Assembly: GCA_964548175.1 (NCBI GenBank)
Contig: CAZJQS010000001.1
Span: 186,001 to 250,000 of the forward strand
DNA length: 64,000 nt
Direction of reading: 5' to 3'
Source: JANQPA01 sp964548175
GTDB taxonomy: Bacteria; Bacteroidota; Bacteroidia; Chitinophagales; Saprospiraceae
Under the pieces are notes generated by a model. It was not told where the DNA came from and did not search any database. It saw only the letters and a program-made list of their open reading frames with translations. The position numbers and the translations under genes are program-made. Shown piece by piece: positions 26,395 to 35,887 of the stretch. The stretch's first letter is position 1. Every line of letters begins with the position of its first letter.

Positions 26395-27453
26395 TTAACA
26401 AATTCGGGGCAACTGCTCCCCTACCAACATATTAATGACTCTTTTTCCTCCTATACTGCTGGTCAGTACGACCTGCCTCGGGTGTTCTTCGACAACCTCG
26501 CCGATGACGGCGGCTCCTCGCCCGAAAGGATGAGCATTTATTTTTTCAACTAAAGCTTCTGCAATGCTTTTTTTCACTACACTGATAAAGATACCTTCAT
26601 TAGCCACATATAAAGGGTCCAGGCCCAGTAGTTCGCAGGCGCCCTCCACTTCTTCATGAATGGGAATACTTTTTTGGAGAATACTCACGCCCAGAGACCG
26701 GTCTCTCGCGATTTCATTTAAAACGGTTGCCACGCCGCCGCGCGTAGGATCTCTCAGCAAATGGATGTCCCGGCCAAACTCATCCAGGCAATCCCTGACC
26801 AGATGATTCAGGCAGCGGGTGTCACTTTCGATCTGCGTTTCAAATTCCAGCCCCTCCCTGACCGACATGATGGCGATCCCATGTGTGGCCAGCGGCCCGC
26901 TGACGATAATCTGATCCCCCGGCGCTACTCTTGAAATATCGATATCGGCTTCGGGATGTAAGGGGCCAATCCCAGAAGTGTTGATGAAGATCTTATCCCC
27001 TTTACCCTTTTCCACCACTTTAGTATCTCCGGTCACTACCTGTACGCCTGCTTCCGAACAAGCGTATTTGACGGCCACTAAAATATCCCAAAATTCGGTC
27101 ATCGTCAGCCCTTCTTCGATAATGAAGCTTAGCGAAATATGCCTGGGAATGGCTCCGCACATGGCCAGATCATTAACGGTGCCGTTGACGGCCAGTTCGC
27201 CTATATTGCCTCCAGGAAAAAATATAGGAGCAACTACGAAGCTGTCGGTCGTAAAAGCCGTTTTTCCTGAAAGCTCCAGCACTGCCCCGTCATGCCTTTT
27301 GTCCAGCCAGTCGTTGCTCAGCAGGTCAAAGACGCCACTGTCGAGCAGTTTGTTGGTCAACAAACCGCCGCTGCCGTGACCCAGGGTGATCACCTCGAAA
27401 TCCAATTTGGGCATTGGGCAGGCTAATTGCATTTTTAATCTGGTGTTGCTCAT
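26395..27453 (-). CDS. hypE: HypE, hydrogenase maturation (carbamoyl dehydratase)
   Basis: A 352-residue cytosolic protein of the PurM/ThiL-like fold. GHGSGGLLTNKLL at about 26-38 and GTVNDLAMCGA near 94 form the ATP site. The last four residues are PRIC, with the C-terminal Cys that receives the carbamoyl group from HypF and turns it into the thiocyanate from which the cyanide ligands of the NiFe centre come. The start codon follows the hypD stop by three bases. The permease follows directly. Confidence 0.97.
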   Translation of the reverse strand: MSNTRLKMQLACPMPKLDFEVITLGHGSGGLLTNKLLDSGVFDLLSNDWLDKRHDGAVLELSGKTAFTTDSFVVAPIFFPGGNIGELAVNGTVNDLAMCGAIPRHISLSFIIEEGLTMTEFWDILVAVKYACSEAGVQVVTGDTKVVEKGKGDKIFINTSGIGPLHPEADIDISRVAPGDQIIVSGPLATHGIAIMSVREGLEFETQIESDTRCLNHLVRDCLDEFGRDIHLLRDPTRGGVATVLNEIARDRSLGVSILQKSIPIHEEVEGACELLGLDPLYVANEGIFISVVKKSIAEALVEKINAHPFGRGAAVIGEVVEEHPRQVVLTSSIGGKRVINMLVGEQLPRIC

Positions 27454-27456
27454 TGA

Positions 27457-28566
27457 TCAGGAGGTTTTTTCCAGGTCTTGAATGGCTTGATGAAAATGAT
27501 AATAAGCGGCGCAGGCGCCTTCCGAGCTGACCATGGGCGCCCCCAGCGGCGTCTCCGGCTTGCATTTTTTGCCGAATTGAGGGCATTCGTTTGGTTTTTT
27601 TATCCCTTTGAGGACTTGCCCGGCAATGCATTCCTTGCTTTCTTCTGCTTCTTCGATATCGACATTAAATTTCAGGTTGGCGTCATAGCCACGGTAGGCT
27701 TCCCGGAGCGCATAACCGCTGTTGGGGATCGTGCCGATCCCTCTCCACTCCCGGTCGACGATCTCAAAAACAGCATTGATGACTTTCCTGGCCTCGGGAT
27801 TGCCCTGGGGATTAACTACCCGGCTGTACTGATTCTCCACCTTAGCGGTCCCCTTTTCCAGCTGTCGAACCGTCATCAGTATGCCTTGCAGCAGGTCCAC
27901 CGGCTCAAATCCGGTAACGACCAGTGGTATGCAGTAACGTTCCGCCAGCGGATAATATTCATCCAGCCCCATAATGGTGCACACATGGCCGGCGGCGAGA
28001 AATCCCTGAATGTTGCTTTCTTCGTCATTCATGACTGCTTCTATAGCTGGCGGGACCAATACATGAGAAGCCAGAATGGAATAGTTGGATACGTTCATTC
28101 GCCGGGCGTTCATTACTGACAGGGCATTGGCGGGCGCCGTTGTTTCGAAACCTACTGCAAAAAAGACCACCTCTCGCCCGGGATTTTCCTTGGCCAGCTT
28201 CACGGCTTCCAGGGGAGAATACAAAATGCGGATGTCCGCCCCATTGGCTTTCACTTCCAGCAAGCTCTTCCGTGATCCTGGGACGCGGAGCATATCGCCA
28301 AAAGAACATAGGATCACTCCTTTTTCTTCCGCCAAAAAAAGAGCTTTATCGATCAGGTTAAGTGGTGTCACGCAAACCGGACAGCCAGGGCCATGCACCA
28401 TTTGGATCTTATCAGGAAGCAAATCCAAAATGCCGTTCTTGATCAGACTGTGGGTCTGACCTCCGCAAACCTCCATGATATTCCAGGAGCGCGTCGTGAT
28501 TTTATGCAACTGATCCAAATATTGCTGCACCAGCTCAGGATCCCTGTATTCGGAAATGAATTTCAT
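27457..28566 (-). CDS. hypD: HypD, hydrogenase maturation iron-sulfur scaffold
   Basis: A 369-residue cytosolic protein. CGGQTH (34-39) and GPGCPVC (about 59-65) are the motifs that hold iron and its cyanide ligands; GFETTAPA near 147 and further Cys in the C-terminal part form the [4Fe-4S] site. HypD together with HypC builds the Fe(CN)2CO unit. No hypC gene is present in the 170-base gap upstream or elsewhere in this window. Confidence 0.97.
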   Translation of the reverse strand: MKFISEYRDPELVQQYLDQLHKITTRSWNIMEVCGGQTHSLIKNGILDLLPDKIQMVHGPGCPVCVTPLNLIDKALFLAEEKGVILCSFGDMLRVPGSRKSLLEVKANGADIRILYSPLEAVKLAKENPGREVVFFAVGFETTAPANALSVMNARRMNVSNYSILASHVLVPPAIEAVMNDEESNIQGFLAAGHVCTIMGLDEYYPLAERYCIPLVVTGFEPVDLLQGILMTVRQLEKGTAKVENQYSRVVNPQGNPEARKVINAVFEIVDREWRGIGTIPNSGYALREAYRGYDANLKFNVDIEEAEESKECIAGQVLKGIKKPNECPQFGKKCKPETPLGAPMVSSEGACAAYYHFHQAIQDLEKTS

Positions 28567-28739
28567 AGTCTATTCTTAAAAAATATATTTCGGCTGTCGA
28601 AACCTCACCTCGCCGGCAAGCCGGTCTTTTTAGGAAGCCTCGTGCTCGAACTTACCACATCTCTGTCTCAAGAAAGGGTTCTTGAAAAGATAGAAAGGTT
28701 TTCCCATATATCGCAAGTTTGAAACACCTTTTATTCGCC

Positions 28740-31022
28740 TTAATTTTCCTGAATTAAATAACAAATCAACTGGCCGAACGAAACATTTTCGTCATTCGGC
28801 GATAAACGACGGTGTAAGAACAACTCAAAATCCTTCGATAGGTGGTGATGGATCAAATCCATTAAAACGCTGTTTTGAAAAACGCCTCCGCTAAAAGCAA
28901 TTTTTTCAACCCCTAGCTGATGAGCAACTTGCCTTATTAAGGTTATTAAAGAAAAATGAAACTTGGCGGCTATAAAGGAAAGTGGCTTTTTTTGAAGGAT
29001 GTCTTCAACCAAGCCACTCATCAGGGTATTCGTGGAAATGTTATTCGACAGCTTTTCTGTTTCAAAGTAACTTTCGTGAAAACCCAGGCCATTTTTCCGA
29101 AAAAAATCATAAGCCAGCGCCTCCAGCCGCATGGCTGCTTCTCCTTCGTAGGTTTGTACATCCATCAGGTCAAGCAGAGCCGCCGCCGCATCAAAAAGAC
29201 GTCCGACGCTCGAGGTCTGAAGCCGCTTTTCTCTGCTGAGCATTTGCATGTACAACTTCCATTCAATGGGCTTGAACTTATGTTCTAAAAGCCTTTCCTT
29301 TCCTGGTATTTCCTGGCAAGCAGAAAGAGCTGATATCCGGGGTTCTTTGGCCATTTTATCTCCAAGAATGAAATCAAAATAGTCAAAATGGAAGGGACGA
29401 GAGAACTGTCCGTTTTCATACACAAAAAACTCTCCTCCCCAGATGTGTCCGTCTTCTCCAAGTCCGGTGCCATCCCAAATGACGCCCAGAATAGGTTCTT
29501 CACTTTGAAGCAGCCTGTTTTCTCCTAAAACAGCAGCAAAATGGGCCTTATGATGCTGATAGGCATAAACCGGGACTTGAAGTTCTTTCGCAAGGCTTTG
29601 GGCAAAAAGGGTGGAAGGATAACCGGGGTGAAGGTCAGCCAGGATGACCTCAGGTCGCCTCTTGAATACTTGAAAAAAATGCTGAACGGTCTTTTGGTAT
29701 GTAACTTCCGTTTCATAATTAGATAAATCTCCCAGATATTGGCTGATGTAGGTGTTCTTTTGATGCAGGAAAGTAAAAGTGCTTTTTAGCATAGCACCGG
29801 CGGCGAGTATGGTTTTACCCGGCCATTGGATCGCTCCTTCAATATAGGTCGGCGCCCATCCCCTTGAACGCCTTATGATAATGCGTTGATGGTGAAAAGG
29901 CGTAAACCGGATAACGCTGTCATCTTGCGGGACAACGATCTTCCGCTCATTGGTCAGCACGAGGTCGGCCAGCTCCGTTAATTCCCGGAGCGCTCTGTCG
30001 TCAGTATAAACGATTGGAGTTTCTGTCAGATTACCGCTTGTCGCAATGATGGGTTTTTGGTAAGCCTTCATCAACAACTCAAAAAGAGGGGCATAAGGAA
30101 GCATGACGCCCAGTTGCTGCAAGCCCGGAGCTACGGAAGGGGCTATGGTGTTTTTTTCCCGGGCATCTAAAAGGACAATAGGCGCCACCGGACTGTTCAG
30201 GGTAGCTAAAGCTTCTTTGGATAGATGAACGTCTTTTTCCAGCCTTTCTACGTCCGGGTACATCAGCGCGAAAGGTTTACTGGGGCGGCGTTTCCGGCGG
30301 CGAAGCAACCGGACCGCATCTTCCCGTTCAGCGGAGCAGGTGAGCAGATAACCGCCGATACCTTTAATGGCGACTACTTTTCCTGCTTTCCATTCCTGAC
30401 AGACGGTATCGATGATGATGTCCGGGACACTACTCAATTTTTGCGATTCATTATTAAATAAATGGAGGGGGATACTACACTCAGGACAAGAGTTGGTCTG
30501 GGAAAAATAACGGCGGTCAAGGGGATTATGATATTCCTTTTTACAATCCGGGCACATTTCGAAAACGGACATGGTAGTTGTCGGCCGGTCATAGGGTAGT
30601 AGCCGGACAATAGAAAAACGCGGACCACAATTGGTGCAGGTAATGAAAGGATATTGCGCCCTCCGGTCGCTTTTTTGATGCAATTCCTTTTTACAATCCG
30701 GGCAGATGGCAAAGTCGGGTGTCAGCAGCAGGTTGACCTCGTCCTGTTCCTCGCTGTGGATGATCTGGAAATCCAGAAACTTTTTTTCTTTCACAGGAAA
30801 AAGGCGATGGCGGGTTATTCGGGCAAGAGGGGGATGGTGGTGGAGTAATTCATCACAAAAAGCCAAGGCCTGCTCTTCCATGCCATTGAATTCAATGTGA
30901 ACACCATCAGAAGAATTATTAACCCAACCATTGAGTTGATGATCAAGCGCGGTGCGGTATACGAAGGGGCGGAATCCTACCCCCTGTACCTGACCCTGAA
31001 TGTGGAGATGCCAGGTGTGCAT
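28740..31022 (-). CDS. hypF: HypF, carbamoyltransferase
   Basis: A 760-residue protein with four parts: an acylphosphatase domain (QGQVQGVGFRPFVYR at about 9-23), two zinc fingers (CPDCKKEL with CTNCGPRF, and CPDCKKEY with CPEC, between about 105 and 185), a YrdC-like domain (about 200-380) and a Kae1-like domain with HHKAHFAAVLGE. It makes thiocarboxamide on HypE from carbamoyl phosphate. The ATG at 31022 is chosen over an upstream TTG. The 173-base gap to hypD contains no reading frame of HypC size. Confidence 0.96.
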   Translation of the reverse strand: MHTWHLHIQGQVQGVGFRPFVYRTALDHQLNGWVNNSSDGVHIEFNGMEEQALAFCDELLHHHPPLARITRHRLFPVKEKKFLDFQIIHSEEQDEVNLLLTPDFAICPDCKKELHQKSDRRAQYPFITCTNCGPRFSIVRLLPYDRPTTTMSVFEMCPDCKKEYHNPLDRRYFSQTNSCPECSIPLHLFNNESQKLSSVPDIIIDTVCQEWKAGKVVAIKGIGGYLLTCSAEREDAVRLLRRRKRRPSKPFALMYPDVERLEKDVHLSKEALATLNSPVAPIVLLDAREKNTIAPSVAPGLQQLGVMLPYAPLFELLMKAYQKPIIATSGNLTETPIVYTDDRALRELTELADLVLTNERKIVVPQDDSVIRFTPFHHQRIIIRRSRGWAPTYIEGAIQWPGKTILAAGAMLKSTFTFLHQKNTYISQYLGDLSNYETEVTYQKTVQHFFQVFKRRPEVILADLHPGYPSTLFAQSLAKELQVPVYAYQHHKAHFAAVLGENRLLQSEEPILGVIWDGTGLGEDGHIWGGEFFVYENGQFSRPFHFDYFDFILGDKMAKEPRISALSACQEIPGKERLLEHKFKPIEWKLYMQMLSREKRLQTSSVGRLFDAAAALLDLMDVQTYEGEAAMRLEALAYDFFRKNGLGFHESYFETEKLSNNISTNTLMSGLVEDILQKKPLSFIAAKFHFSLITLIRQVAHQLGVEKIAFSGGVFQNSVLMDLIHHHLSKDFELFLHRRLSPNDENVSFGQLICYLIQEN

Positions 31023-31046
31023 GGATTTTTTATAAGACAATTATAA

Positions 31047-31215
31047 AAAATGAGTCTGTCTCAAAAGACCTACGGCCTTTTTTCGCGGCTAATAGTATAT
31101 TTTTTTAGCGGTATTTTAAGAGGAAAAATTTTATTTTTCCTCTTAAAATACCGCTAAAAAAGAAATTTATTAGGCTGCGAAAACCCGCAGGATGCTTTTG
31201 AGACAGCCTCATTTT
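31047..31215. repeat. 169-bp palindrome, element D
   Basis: The arms start AAAATGAGTCTGTCTCAAAAG and end with the complement, touching the cytochrome stop codon. The core repeats TTTTTAGCGGTATTTTAAGAG as in element B. The outer arm carrying GACCTACGGCC matches the right side of element B in reverse, so D is an inverted copy of B. It lies between hypF and the cytochrome gene. Confidence 0.9.
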
Positions 31216-32171
31216 CACTTGAGATGATCGCGTTGGACGGCATTAGCTATCGCCGGTAAACTTTGCATGTATGCCCATATGGCCTGCACCTCCTCCTCCT
31301 CCAATTCCGGATGGGGAGGCATTGCCGCTGTAAGTGAAGAGCCGCCCGGATGTTTTCCAAAGCGAAGAGCATCTGAAAATTGCTGGAAGGTCCAGTCCTT
31401 CAGCCCAGTCTCATGGGGCGTCAGGTTAGCGGACAGTATGGGGCTTCCATCGTATGGATCCAGGACGGTATTTCCGCCGCCGTAAAAGCCCAAAGAATTT
31501 TCAGGATTCAGCGGATCCTGCTTGGTAAAATCGACGGAATGGCAGCGATAGCAGCCCAGCAGTCCGTCAGCCAGGTACCTGCCGTAGGCCAGTTGGTCGG
31601 ACTTGTCCGGAACGTTGATGGCTTTTTCCGGATAGGGGAGCGGCTTCATTACGGTATTGGTCAACACTTTCATCAGGAAAGAGGGCTTACAAGGTTGCTG
31701 CGCTCTGTCGACGGGCTCCAGCATGGGATCATCGCTGCGCATAAAGGCAACGATGGCATAGAGGTCCTCGTCACTCAAGAGCGGATAGCCATTCATGATA
31801 TAGGAATATTTGCCGTCTTTTTTAATGCCGGTGCGCAGGAAGTGAACCAGTTCTTCATCGGTATAGCGACCGATGCCTTTAGTGGGATGGTTGGTGATGT
31901 TCTGAGCGTACACTTCGCCGAACATGGGAGGGATATCCACCATTTTTCTGCCCTGAAGCTTGCCATCTTCTGTATGGCAGCCGGCGCAGATCATTCTGGT
32001 TAATTTTTTTCCGTGAGCGAGTGTGGCGCTATCCGGCGGAGGGATGTTGACGCTTACCTGTTTGACTTCGTACCTGGGTATGCCTTTAGCATTAATGAAA
32101 AGGCCGAGGATGAGCAGGATGCCTGCTACTACTCCCAGGGTGATGCCTGCGATTTTGAGTACTTTTTTCAT
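31215..32171 (-). CDS. Diheme cytochrome c-type protein
   Basis: A 318-residue protein anchored by one N-terminal helix (from MKKVLKIAG). Two heme c sites are present: CAGCH near residue 62 and CYRCH near 208, each followed by a Met-containing segment. It acts on the outer face of the cytoplasmic membrane in electron transfer. Reading from an upstream codon would add 23 residues without a signal; the ATG at 32171 is preferred. There is no obvious oxidase or dehydrogenase beside it. Confidence 0.83.
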   Translation of the reverse strand: MKKVLKIAGITLGVVAGILLILGLFINAKGIPRYEVKQVSVNIPPPDSATLAHGKKLTRMICAGCHTEDGKLQGRKMVDIPPMFGEVYAQNITNHPTKGIGRYTDEELVHFLRTGIKKDGKYSYIMNGYPLLSDEDLYAIVAFMRSDDPMLEPVDRAQQPCKPSFLMKVLTNTVMKPLPYPEKAINVPDKSDQLAYGRYLADGLLGCYRCHSVDFTKQDPLNPENSLGFYGGGNTVLDPYDGSPILSANLTPHETGLKDWTFQQFSDALRFGKHPGGSSLTAAMPPHPELEEEEVQAIWAYMQSLPAIANAVQRDHLK

Positions 32172-32564
32172 GGTTTCAGGTTTACAAATTGGTTTGATTA
32201 AAGAGGATTGAAGACACGTAAAGTACGAACCTCTCCGCATCGCCTGGAGTGTTGCGTTTACCTTTACTCTTGTAAAGCTAGGAAATAATTGAATCTTTTG
32301 AATTACAGATATGTTGCAATTGTTATCAAAAACAAAGCGCCAGGCTGAAATTATGACAAATAGTTAAATAAAATTTCCTGCCAGAGGCTAAGACCGTTTG
32401 TTTTATCCAAAAAAATTTTATCTTTATTTCATAGCATTTGGGCTTATAATAAATTGGCATTTCGCTTAAAAAACCATTTGCTTTTTGTAACGTTTCGGGT
32501 TGCTAACTGAACTTACGCCCATCCCGGTTGACCTTTTCTTATAGTTCCAGATTAATGACCATAA
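32172..32564. other. Intergenic region between divergent genes
   Basis: About 390 bases, A+T rich, between the start of the cytochrome gene and the start of the sulfotransferase gene. It must hold two divergent promoters. On the minus strand TACTTTAC near 32225 has one mismatch to TAnnTTTG, but no good -33 TTG was identified. No open reading frame or strong hairpin is visible. Confidence 0.4.
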
Positions 32565-33293
32565 ATGGTACGCCTAAGGTTTATGAATTTACTTGACCCC
32601 ATTTTAATCGCTTCTCCTGCACAACGTTCTGGAACGACTTTGCTTCAGCGGCTACTTTGTTCATCAACTAATGCATTGATTTACGGCGAATTTTGTGCGC
32701 ACGAATTGTTTATGGCTACTCAGCTGTACCTGATCAAAAAAACGCAGTTTGGCATGGGACAAGGGCAAAGAAGAGCCCATATAGAGCAGGTGCTGCAAGG
32801 AGAGGTAGATGCCTGGATACCCGATCTGATGCCGGACCCCGAGGAATGGCTGGAAAAAATAGCAGAGGGCGCCTTTTTACAATTTGTGTACATGAAAAAA
32901 TTTGCGGAACAGCGGGGAAGGCCTATTTGGGGAATGAAAATGGCCGGATGGAATCCGCATAACCTGAATCAGATATTGAGCTTGTTCCCGAAATCAAAAG
33001 TGATCTATTTAACGCGAAATGCGGAAGACTGTTTGCGTTCCGCCAAAGCCATTGAAATGGTCAGGGGAGAAGAGGAGGAAAAGCAGTTTCTTCAGTTGTG
33101 GGCGAACAATAAAGCTATTGCCGAACAATTACTGCCTAAAGAAAAAACGCTTTTTATTGATTTTGAAACATTGGTAGAAGCCCCTTCGGAGATCATTTCC
33201 CAGTTGGAAGTTTTCTCAGGGGCAAGAGGCATCAAACCGGAAGTGTTGCAAAAGAAGATCAACAATGATGGAACTTATGTTTCACCCGTTTAA
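32565..33293 (+). CDS. Sulfotransferase-family protein
   Basis: A 242-residue protein with the PAPS-binding loop SPAQRSGTTLLQRLL at about 17-31, and a second motif, KSKVIYLTRNAEDCLRSAK, near 142-160 (3'-phosphate binding). It would transfer sulfate from PAPS to an acceptor. The ATG at 32583 is an alternative start that would shorten it by six residues. It is followed by three tail-collar proteins on the same strand. Whether it modifies them or a glycan is unknown. Confidence 0.8.
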   Translation: MVRLRFMNLLDPILIASPAQRSGTTLLQRLLCSSTNALIYGEFCAHELFMATQLYLIKKTQFGMGQGQRRAHIEQVLQGEVDAWIPDLMPDPEEWLEKIAEGAFLQFVYMKKFAEQRGRPIWGMKMAGWNPHNLNQILSLFPKSKVIYLTRNAEDCLRSAKAIEMVRGEEEEKQFLQLWANNKAIAEQLLPKEKTLFIDFETLVEAPSEIISQLEVFSGARGIKPEVLQKKINNDGTYVSPV

Positions 33294-33371
33294 AACAGGT
33301 AAGGGCTTACACAAAAATATTCAAAGCTAATTTACTTATTTATATTATTCACCTTTTAACTCATACCTTAT

Positions 33372-33908
33372 ATGCAAGGTTTTATTGGACAGATCATCAT
33401 GTTCGGCGGTAATTTTGCCCCGAGAAACTGGGCGTTTTGTGACGGTCAGCTCTTGCAAATTTCTTCGAACACCGCTTTGTTTTCCATTCTTGGCACGACC
33501 TATGGGGGAGACGGCCGGGTTACTTTTGCGCTGCCCGACCTTAGAGGCCGGGCGCCTATCGGCGAAGGTCAGGGCCCGGGGCTTACCTCTCGTGGGCTGG
33601 GTCAGCCTGGTGGTTCTGAGACGAATACATTGTCAATACTGAACCTGCCTGCCCACAATCATGCCGCATCAGGCACCATTCAGCTCGGAACGGCATCCAA
33701 CCAGCCTGCCGGAACCAACCATTTTTTACCTGTTACCACCGGCTCCAACTTCTTTTCGGATACCCAGGGCAACGGTTCTTTAAATTCGGCTTCTGTTAGC
33801 ATTACGACAGGGAATAACGGGAATAACCAGCCAGTAAATAACATGCAGCCTTATGGGGTGGTGAATTACGTCATTTGTTTGGTAGGTTTATTCCCCTCTA
33901 GAAACTAA
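33372..33908 (+). CDS. Tail-collar-domain protein (MdpB-like), copy 1
   Basis: A 178-residue protein, first of three paralogues. GNFAPRNWAFCDGQLL at about 14-29, GTTYGGDGRVTFALPDLRGR and the ending FPSRN define the phage tail-collar/MdpB family. PAHNHAASGTIQLGTA is the central His-containing part. The family is found on many bacterial chromosomes outside prophages, often in tandem. Its function is unsettled. No phage structural gene is nearby. The proteins lack signal peptides. The two following genes have near-identical length. Confidence 0.85.
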   Translation: MQGFIGQIIMFGGNFAPRNWAFCDGQLLQISSNTALFSILGTTYGGDGRVTFALPDLRGRAPIGEGQGPGLTSRGLGQPGGSETNTLSILNLPAHNHAASGTIQLGTASNQPAGTNHFLPVTTGSNFFSDTQGNGSLNSASVSITTGNNGNNQPVNNMQPYGVVNYVICLVGLFPSRN

Positions 33909-33946
33909 TGCCAAGTTCCTGTTTTTTTAACAATAAAAAAATATAG

Positions 33947-34483
33947 ATGAATCCTTTTATCGGACAAATTGTAATGTTCGGGGGCAATTTTGCTCCCCGC
34001 GGTTGGGCGTTTTGCGATGGTCAGCTGTTAAGTATTGCTTCAAATTCAGCTTTGTTTTCTCTGATAGGTACTATATATGGAGGAGACGGTCGTACGACCT
34101 TTGGTTTACCTGATCTAAGAGGACGGGTGGCCCTGCATGAGGGCAGTGGGCCTGGATTGACCTCTCGCCGTATCGGTCAAGAATCGGGCGTCGAGAACAC
34201 TACGCTCTCTTCACTGAATTTACCGCCGCATAATCACTCCGCTTCAGGCACCATAACGTTAGGTACGGCAGCGAACCAACCCGCCGCCACCAATAACTTT
34301 TTACCGGTGACTACCGGCTCCAATTTTTTCTCTGATACACAAGGCAATGCAGCATTAAATGCGGCCTCTCTGAATGTTACGACAGGAAATACCGGCGGCA
34401 ATCAGCCTTTTAACAACATGGCTCCTTTTCTGGCAGTCAATTACATTATTGCCCTGGTGGGAATCTATCCCTCCAGAAATTAA
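33947..34483 (+). CDS. Tail-collar-domain protein (MdpB-like), copy 2
   Basis: A 178-residue paralogue of the preceding gene, with GNFAPRGWAFCDGQLL near the N-terminus, FGLPDLRGRV and PPHNHSASGTITLGTA in the middle and the same YPSRN ending. It starts 38 bases after the first copy ends. Most residues are conserved, but DNA third positions differ widely, so the duplication is not recent. Probably forms a trimer or higher assembly with the other two, by analogy with phage collars. Confidence 0.85.
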   Translation: MNPFIGQIVMFGGNFAPRGWAFCDGQLLSIASNSALFSLIGTIYGGDGRTTFGLPDLRGRVALHEGSGPGLTSRRIGQESGVENTTLSSLNLPPHNHSASGTITLGTAANQPAATNNFLPVTTGSNFFSDTQGNAALNAASLNVTTGNTGGNQPFNNMAPFLAVNYIIALVGIYPSRN

Positions 34484-34524
34484 TGGAGCAAATTCAATTT
34501 TTAAAAACTTAAATTAAAGATATA

Positions 34525-35061
34525 ATGGAACCAACCTTAGGACAGATCATCATGTTCGGTGGTAATTTCGCGCCCCGCGGCTGGGCGTTGTGTGACGGCC
34601 AGCTTTTACCGATTAATCAAAATCAGGCTTTGTTCTCTATTTTAGGCACGACTTACGGAGGCGATGGCCGTACGACTTTTGGCCTGCCCGATCTAAGAGG
34701 CCGCATGGTCATACATGCAGGCACCGGCCCTGGATTGACGCCGCGCTCCATCGGCGAAAGGGGTGGATCAGAGACGAATACGCTGACTTCTATCAATATG
34801 CCGGCTCATAATCATACTGCTTCCGGCAGCATAGCCGTAGGCACCGCCTCTAACCAGGCGGCAGGTTCAGGACAATTTCTGCCTGTTACCACCGGCTCAA
34901 ATTTTTATTCTAATACTCAGGGAAACAGTAACCTGAATCCTGCTTCGCTGAATATCAACGTTGGGAATACCGGCAGTGGGCAGCCTTATAATAACATGCA
35001 ACCTTTTACCGTGGTGACTTACATCATCGCACTGCAAGGTTTATTTCCTTCAAGGAATTAA
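34525..35061 (+). CDS. Tail-collar-domain protein (MdpB-like), copy 3
   Basis: The third 178-residue paralogue: GNFAPRGWALCDGQLL near the N-terminus, FGLPDLRGRM, PAHNHTASGSIAVGTA and FPSRN at the end. The gene follows copy 2 after 41 bases. The differences from copies 1 and 2 are concentrated in the segments after the His motif. The three genes are expected to be co-transcribed. Confidence 0.85.
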   Translation: MEPTLGQIIMFGGNFAPRGWALCDGQLLPINQNQALFSILGTTYGGDGRTTFGLPDLRGRMVIHAGTGPGLTPRSIGERGGSETNTLTSINMPAHNHTASGSIAVGTASNQAAGSGQFLPVTTGSNFYSNTQGNSNLNPASLNINVGNTGSGQPYNNMQPFTVVTYIIALQGLFPSRN

Positions 35062-35135
35062 GTAAAACAAAAAAATATTCCTGCGCCGGAGGCGTGGGGA
35101 TATTTTTCACAATTGTTTTAAACGAAAAAAAATAC

Positions 35136-35714
35136 ATGAATACAGAAGAAAGAAAAAAGTGGTGGGACGGACTGGAGGAACAATGGAAAAGAGCTTTCAA
35201 CGAGGCGCTATTCAACCGAACGGATACTACGGAAACACCTTCTGATGAAGAACTGGATCTTTTACTGACCTCTCCGGTGCTAAGGCTGGTGGGCCCCGGA
35301 GGTTCTTATGGGAATTTGAGCTTTAAATTGACAAACCCTTCTGGCGTACAGGCGCTAACCGCTCTTGAAACCCTCGTCCTTACCGACCATGAGTTGGAGA
35401 GCGTTCAAGAACTGACCAACCTGATCGATATAAAGGCCTTATTTCTTTTCAATAATAAGCTTAAAAGTCTGGAAGGCCTTGAAAATATGAAAAAGCTAGA
35501 CCAGCTTTATGTCAACGACAATGAATTAGAAGACTTAACGCCCATCTCCGAGCTGCCTTCTTTGACCGTTTTGAACTGTGCGTATAATAAAATTAAGGAA
35601 ATGCCCCTTCCCCCAAAGATTAAAGAGTTATATTGCCTGCCGAACCCTGAATTGTCGGATGCTGAAGTGATCAGAATTGAACGGAATAAAGGAATTCGTT
35701 GCAGAAGAGGATAG
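35136..35714 (+). CDS. Small leucine-rich-repeat protein (SDS22-like)
   Basis: A 192-residue soluble protein. The N-terminus contains WWDGLEEQWKRAFNEALF, followed by about five leucine-rich repeats (LTNLIDIKALFLFNNKLKSL and similar, period about 22). The ATG at 35136 is preferred to one 14 codons upstream because the extension is of low complexity and lies directly after the preceding gene. It follows the three tail-collar genes and could be part of their transcript. A protein-binding role is likely; no catalytic motif is visible. Confidence 0.7.
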   Translation: MNTEERKKWWDGLEEQWKRAFNEALFNRTDTTETPSDEELDLLLTSPVLRLVGPGGSYGNLSFKLTNPSGVQALTALETLVLTDHELESVQELTNLIDIKALFLFNNKLKSLEGLENMKKLDQLYVNDNELEDLTPISELPSLTVLNCAYNKIKEMPLPPKIKELYCLPNPELSDAEVIRIERNKGIRCRRG

Positions 35715-35887
35715 TGGGTAAATAAAAGACTTGTTTCGACGGGATCATCACGGGTGAAAATTGGCCCTTTTTCTCCCACACTGTGCCTTTTTTCGGTCGC
35801 GTAGCTCAGCTATGCTCCCTCAAAAAGCCTTCGTGTGAAAAAAAATAGCTCATTTTTCCCACAGCGCTGACCCGTCGCAACAAGTCT

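Noticed and set aside
27326..27631. A 101-codon reading frame near hypD/hypE as a possible HypC
   Set aside because: It overlaps hypD and hypE in another frame and lacks the HypC start MC and family motifs.
28567..28739. A terminator or short gene between hypF and hypD
   Set aside because: A GCCGGC-AA-GCCGG hairpin with a T tract faces the plus strand, where no gene ends; no reading frame of useful length exists.
33372..35061. A prophage or contractile injection system
   Set aside because: Only tail-collar paralogues are present, with no sheath, baseplate, capsid or terminase gene.
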